From Bacteroidales bacterium UBA6244 (lineage in GTDB: Bacteria > Bacteroidota > Bacteroidia > Bacteroidales > F082), in NCBI GenBank assembly GCA_002440885.1, contig DJVY01000059.1, positions 8,487 to 45,260 on the forward strand: a stretch of 36,774 nucleotides of DNA, given 5' to 3'. Of the stretch, positions 33,458 to 36,774 are shown one piece after another. Within the stretch, counting starts at the first letter, position 1, and each line of letters starts with the position of its first letter. The position numbers and the translations under genes were made by a program. The notes under the pieces are model-generated. The model worked only from the letters and a program-made list of their open reading frames with translations, was not told the DNA's origin and made no database searches.

Positions 33458-33604
33458 ACCCAAATTTCTTTAGCAGGTAAAGGTAAGTATTTATTGTAAC
33501 CCTACGGTTAAAATTTGACCATATTGGAATAAACCGCAAACATTTTGATTAACTACAACAGGATCAAAACCTTATTGCTTGAATATTTTTTTGTTTGTAT
33601 AAAC

Positions 33605-34846
33605 TTAGAAATTCGAACGCATGGCGTCTACCGGATTAAGACGTGAAGCCGTCCAAGCCGGAAAATAGCCTGAAAACAATCCAATGATGGCCGATACGAT
33701 AATGCCAAGCATGATGTTGCCGAAAGTGAGATTAAGTGTGAAACTAAACAAAGCAGAAACAACCAGGGTTAAGATAAAAACTATGAGCAATCCCACTATT
33801 CCTCCCATCACTGACAGAAATACCGATTCAAAGAGAAACTGTAACAAGACAAAATAATTCTTTGCTCCTAAGCTTTTCTGGATACCAATTTGATTGGTTC
33901 GCTCTTTTACACTTACAAACATGATGTTTGCAATACCAAATCCTCCTACCAGCAGCGAAAAACCGCCAATAATCCATCCTACCATGGCGATAACCGAAAA
34001 AAGTTGATCGAATCCCTTGCTGATGATGTCTGTTTCGTTTAAAGCAAAATTGTCTTCAGCTCCCGGCGATAATTTTCGAATGGAACGCATAATACCGGTT
34101 AACTCATCCATCATTTGCTCGTTCGTAACATTGGGTTTGGCCATAACGAGTATCGTCGTTCCTATGTTGTTGAAGTCGATTACATTGCGGGCATAGTTTA
34201 CCGGAATCATAACCCAGTTGTCTTTTGAGTTACCAAAAACATCTTCTCCTTGCTTTTTCATGACCCCGATAACAATGAGCTTACGGCCAAAAACTTTGAT
34301 TGTTTTCCCTAAGGGATCTTGTCCCTGATATAGATTATCGGCCACGTCTGAACCGATTAAAGCCACATTTTTACCTCCATGCGACTCAGTAAAGGTAAAA
34401 TATCGTCCTGCCTGTAAGTCGAAAGGCATGATTTTATTGTAATCCTGTGAAACTGCCACAACGGGAATGCCTTCCATCCGGTTATTTTCGTGGTACGCAC
34501 TTCGCTGAACACTGACCATAAAAGCCGCTGATTGTACTGTATTTGAGCGTTTTAGGATTTCGTCCATTTCCTGAGTTTTGGCTTCCGGTCGCTGGTAATA
34601 CTTCCACCAAGGGTAATCTTTTCCCATAGCCCAGGGCCATTTTTGAACAAATAATACGTTGTTTCCCAACGAGTTAATCTCACTTTTGATGGCACTTTCC
34701 AGACTGTCGAATACCGTAAAGACCGATATAATCGAAAAAATTCCAATGGTAATCCCTAAAAGAGATAAAAAAGTCCTTACTTTGTTAACCTTGAGCGCGT
34801 TAATGGCAAAAAGAAAACTTTCGTATATGAGTTTTAAAACAATCAT
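33605..34846 (-). CDS. MacB-type ABC transporter permease
   Basis: A 413-aa permease with the MacB/FtsX layout. An N-terminal helix (VRTFLSLLGITIGIFSIISVFTV, about 24-46) is followed by a large periplasmic domain (MacB_PCD, about 50-285). Three C-terminal FtsX helices follow (about 285-310, 335-365 and 375-395), with the conserved GIANIMFVSVKERTNQIGIQKSLGA cytoplasmic coupling segment. Proteins of this type act in tripartite efflux or lipoprotein and envelope handling by mechanotransmission. No ATPase or adaptor gene is adjacent, so its partner is encoded elsewhere. The end SRLNPVDAMRSNF is the usual family C-terminus. Substrate unknown. Confidence 0.92.
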   Translation of the reverse strand: MIVLKLIYESFLFAINALKVNKVRTFLSLLGITIGIFSIISVFTVFDSLESAIKSEINSLGNNVLFVQKWPWAMGKDYPWWKYYQRPEAKTQEMDEILKRSNTVQSAAFMVSVQRSAYHENNRMEGIPVVAVSQDYNKIMPFDLQAGRYFTFTESHGGKNVALIGSDVADNLYQGQDPLGKTIKVFGRKLIVIGVMKKQGEDVFGNSKDNWVMIPVNYARNVIDFNNIGTTILVMAKPNVTNEQMMDELTGIMRSIRKLSPGAEDNFALNETDIISKGFDQLFSVIAMVGWIIGGFSLLVGGFGIANIMFVSVKERTNQIGIQKSLGAKNYFVLLQFLFESVFLSVMGGIVGLLIVFILTLVVSALFSFTLNLTFGNIMLGIIVSAIIGLFSGYFPAWTASRLNPVDAMRSNF

Positions 34847-35005
34847 GTTGCGGTATATTGAATTAAAATGTGGTCAAAAATTTATTCATACAATGAACCC
34901 AAAATAACATGTAAAAGTATAATAAGTTTTAATTAAATCATGTTATTTTGCAAAACCGAAATTATAGGTGAAATCATTTTGTGTAATCATATATTATTTA
35001 CAGCA

Positions 35006-36520
35006 TTGAAAAAAATAAAAACAGCTTTAATCAGCGTTTATCATAAAGAAGGTCTCGATGAGGTGCTTGAAGCGCTAAGCCATTTGAATGTTAGAATCTT
35101 AAGTACCGGTGGGACTTACGAATATATTGTAGGTAAAGGTTTTAAAGCCGAAACCGTGGAATCTCTAACCGGATACCCTTCCATTTTGGGTGGACGTGTA
35201 AAAACGCTACACCCGTCGATCATGGGTGGCATACTGGCGCGCCCTGATCTGGCTGAAGACCAAAAACAAATCGAAGAATATCATATTCCGTTAATCGATC
35301 TGGTTATCGTTGACCTTTATCCTTTTGAGGACACGGTGAAATCTACCATTGTCGAAAACGAAATCATTGAGAAAATTGACATTGGTGGTATTTCTCTTAT
35401 TCGTGCTGCTGCGAAAAATTTCGAAGACACACTGGTGGTTCCGGCTTCATCGTTTTATCATGAATTGCTACAGATACTTCATGAAAAAAATGGGTATACC
35501 GGTCGCGATGACAGAAAGCATTTTGCTATCCAAGCCTTTAACGTGAGTTCGCATTATGATACGGCTATTTTTAACTGGATGAATAAGGGCCTTATTCCTG
35601 CCTTTAAGCTTTCCGAGACAAAATCTGAATCATTACGTTATGGCGAAAACCCTCATCAAAAAGCCGCTTTTTTTGGTAGGTTAGCCGATGTTTTTGAGCA
35701 ACTACATGGCAAGGCCATTTCCTATAATAACCTGCTCGACTTAGATGCCGCGTTACATTTGATTAATGATTTTGACGAAACCACTTTTGCAATAATTAAA
35801 CACAACAATGCTTGCGGATTGGCCTCCAGAACCGATTTAACCGAGGCCTGGAATGATGCCCTTGCCGGCGATCCGGTTTCTGCATTTGGAGGCGTGTTGG
35901 TTACAAATCGCGCAATTGATACAGTTACCGCCATCGAAATAAATAAAATTTTCTTTGAAATCATCATTGCTCCCGACTATCAACCTGAGGCGCTTGAGGT
36001 TTTAACTTCAAAAAAGAACAGGGTTGTTTTAAAACTCAAATCCTCAACCTTGCCATTAAAGCAATTCCGGTCGTTATTAAATGGCGTTGTGGCGCAGGAT
36101 AAAGACCTGACTACCGAAACGGATAGCGATTTAACGGTTGTCACTACCGAATCACCAACACTAAACCAAATACAGGATCTGTTGTTTGCCAATAAAATTG
36201 TTAAACACACCAAATCGAATACCATTGTTCTGGCTTTTAACAAGCAATTAGTGGGGTCGGGCACAGGTCAAACATCAAGAGTGGACGCGTTAAAGCAAGC
36301 TATCGAAAAAGCACGTACCTTTGAGCTGCCGCTTGAGGGTGCAGTAATGGCTTCGGATGCTTTTTTTCCCTTTGCTGATTCGGTTGAAATTGCTGATAAA
36401 GCGGGCATAAAAGCCGTAATACAACCGGGAGGAAGTATCCGGGATAAAGAATCTATTGACTACTGCAATGCACACGAAATGGCTATGGTTACTACCGGAG
36501 TTCGTCATTTTAAACATTAA
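35006..36520 (+). CDS. purH: Bifunctional AICAR transformylase / IMP cyclohydrolase
   Basis: A protein of about 504 residues that carries out the last two steps of IMP synthesis. I place the start at TTG 35006, giving KKIKTALISVYHKEGLDEVL, which matches the family start. An ATG at 34940 would add 22 unrelated residues. The N-terminal MGS-like cyclohydrolase domain shows STGGTYEYI and LGGRVKTLHPSIMGGIL. The C-terminal AICARFT domain shows LRYGENPHQKAAFF, IIKHNNACGLASRTD, DPVSAFGGVL and PGGSIRDKESIDYC, ending in VRHFKH. mreB begins 24 bases after the stop, a gene order seen widely in Bacteroidetes. Confidence 0.95.
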   Translation: MKKIKTALISVYHKEGLDEVLEALSHLNVRILSTGGTYEYIVGKGFKAETVESLTGYPSILGGRVKTLHPSIMGGILARPDLAEDQKQIEEYHIPLIDLVIVDLYPFEDTVKSTIVENEIIEKIDIGGISLIRAAAKNFEDTLVVPASSFYHELLQILHEKNGYTGRDDRKHFAIQAFNVSSHYDTAIFNWMNKGLIPAFKLSETKSESLRYGENPHQKAAFFGRLADVFEQLHGKAISYNNLLDLDAALHLINDFDETTFAIIKHNNACGLASRTDLTEAWNDALAGDPVSAFGGVLVTNRAIDTVTAIEINKIFFEIIIAPDYQPEALEVLTSKKNRVVLKLKSSTLPLKQFRSLLNGVVAQDKDLTTETDSDLTVVTTESPTLNQIQDLLFANKIVKHTKSNTIVLAFNKQLVGSGTGQTSRVDALKQAIEKARTFELPLEGAVMASDAFFPFADSVEIADKAGIKAVIQPGGSIRDKESIDYCNAHEMAMVTTGVRHFKH

Positions 36521-36544
36521 TTTTGAATACTAAAAAGTAAAAAT

Positions 36545-36774
36545 ATGGGATTGTTTTCGTTTCTGACAAAAGAAATAGCCATCGATTTAGGCACGGCTAA
36601 CACAATTATTATCTACAACGACAAAGTTATTGTAGATGAGCCTTCCATTGTGGCTATTGAGCGTAATACGGGAAAGATTATCGCCGTTGGCAAAAAAGCC
36701 ATGATGATGCATGGAAAAACCCATGAAAACATTAAAACAATCAGACCTTTGCGCGATGGTGTGATTGCAGATTT
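36545..36774 (+). CDS. mreB: Rod-shape-determining actin-like protein MreB, 3' truncated
   Basis: The first 76 codons of MreB are present; the gene runs off the window. It begins MGLFSFLTKEIAIDLGTAN and continues to IRPLRDGVIADF. IAIDLGTANT is the phosphate-1 loop of the actin fold, and DEPSIVAIE, AVGKKAMMMHGKT and IRPLRDGVIADF are near-invariant in MreB. MreB polymerises under the inner membrane and directs lateral cell-wall synthesis, indicating a rod-shaped cell. It lies 24 bases after purH and is likely co-transcribed with it. mreC and mreD would be expected just outside the window. Confidence 0.96.
   Translation, partial: MGLFSFLTKEIAIDLGTANTIIIYNDKVIVDEPSIVAIERNTGKIIAVGKKAMMMHGKTHENIKTIRPLRDGVIAD

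Noticed and set aside
33464..33604. Terminator between the ABC permease gene and recJ
   Set aside because: A small TAACC/GGTTA hairpin is present, but with a 5-bp stem and no T run it does not qualify.
34940..35005. Upstream ATG start of purH
   Set aside because: The 22 added residues do not resemble PurH, whose usual start matches the TTG at 35006.

Overview
The window looks like a piece of the chromosome of a marine or anaerobic Bacteroidetes, probably order Bacteroidales/Marinilabiliales. Evidence: TAnnTTTG -7 promoter boxes and weak or absent Shine-Dalgarno sequences; a type IX secretion C-terminal sorting domain on a secreted peptidase; family types typical of the phylum (DUF4837 lipoprotein, DUF4175 protein, YwqK/MORN-repeat protein, PepSY-TM protein); and the gene orders DUF4175-ATPase-like-ybeY-mnmG and purH-mreB. 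The DNA is AT-rich and I see no insertion sequence, prophage, tRNA, rRNA or CRISPR. It reads as core chromosome.

Layout. (1) 1-1316: 3' part of ahcY with a strong terminator. (2) 1414-6736, minus strand: an outer-membrane beta-barrel protein, a TlpA-like thioredoxin, a small unknown protein, a DUF4837 lipoprotein, a three-LysM lytic transglycosylase and a flavodoxin. This is mostly envelope biology. (3) 6939-7976, plus: a TerC/Alx membrane protein, convergent with a secreted M1 aminopeptidase (8019-9986, minus). (4) 10131-20830, plus: a tightly packed run of DUF4175 coiled-coil membrane protein, degenerate RsbW-like ATPase, ybeY, mnmG, a methyltransferase and a 1219-residue NtrY-like sensor kinase. 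Two identical 16-bp parS sites (ParB targets) bracket mnmG. (5) 20900-24252, plus: polysaccharide flippase, unknown 205-aa protein, hemW. (6) 24235-28729, minus: small membrane protein, PepSY-TM protein, OB-fold-like lipoprotein, MORN-repeat protein, lipoprotein, nadA. (7) 28730-29259: a very AT-rich divergent intergenic region. (8) 29260-31693, plus: rpiB, lutB-like protein, HdeD/DUF308 protein. (9) 31703-34846, minus: recJ and an ABC permease. (10) 35006-36774, plus: purH and the 5' part of mreB.

The strongest non-gene signal is the parS pair at 14357-14372 and 16256-16271. It ties this locus to chromosome segregation and suggests, by analogy with other bacteria, that it lies in the origin-proximal part of the chromosome. 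Read as coding sequence, each site adds a spurious MFHVKQ leader to the gene behind it, so both genes are easily mis-started. Less certain but worth checking: the ATPase-like protein before ybeY that has lost its nucleotide-binding motifs, the orphan kinase downstream of the parS sites, and a three-gene lipoprotein/PepSY/small-membrane-protein cassette of unknown function.
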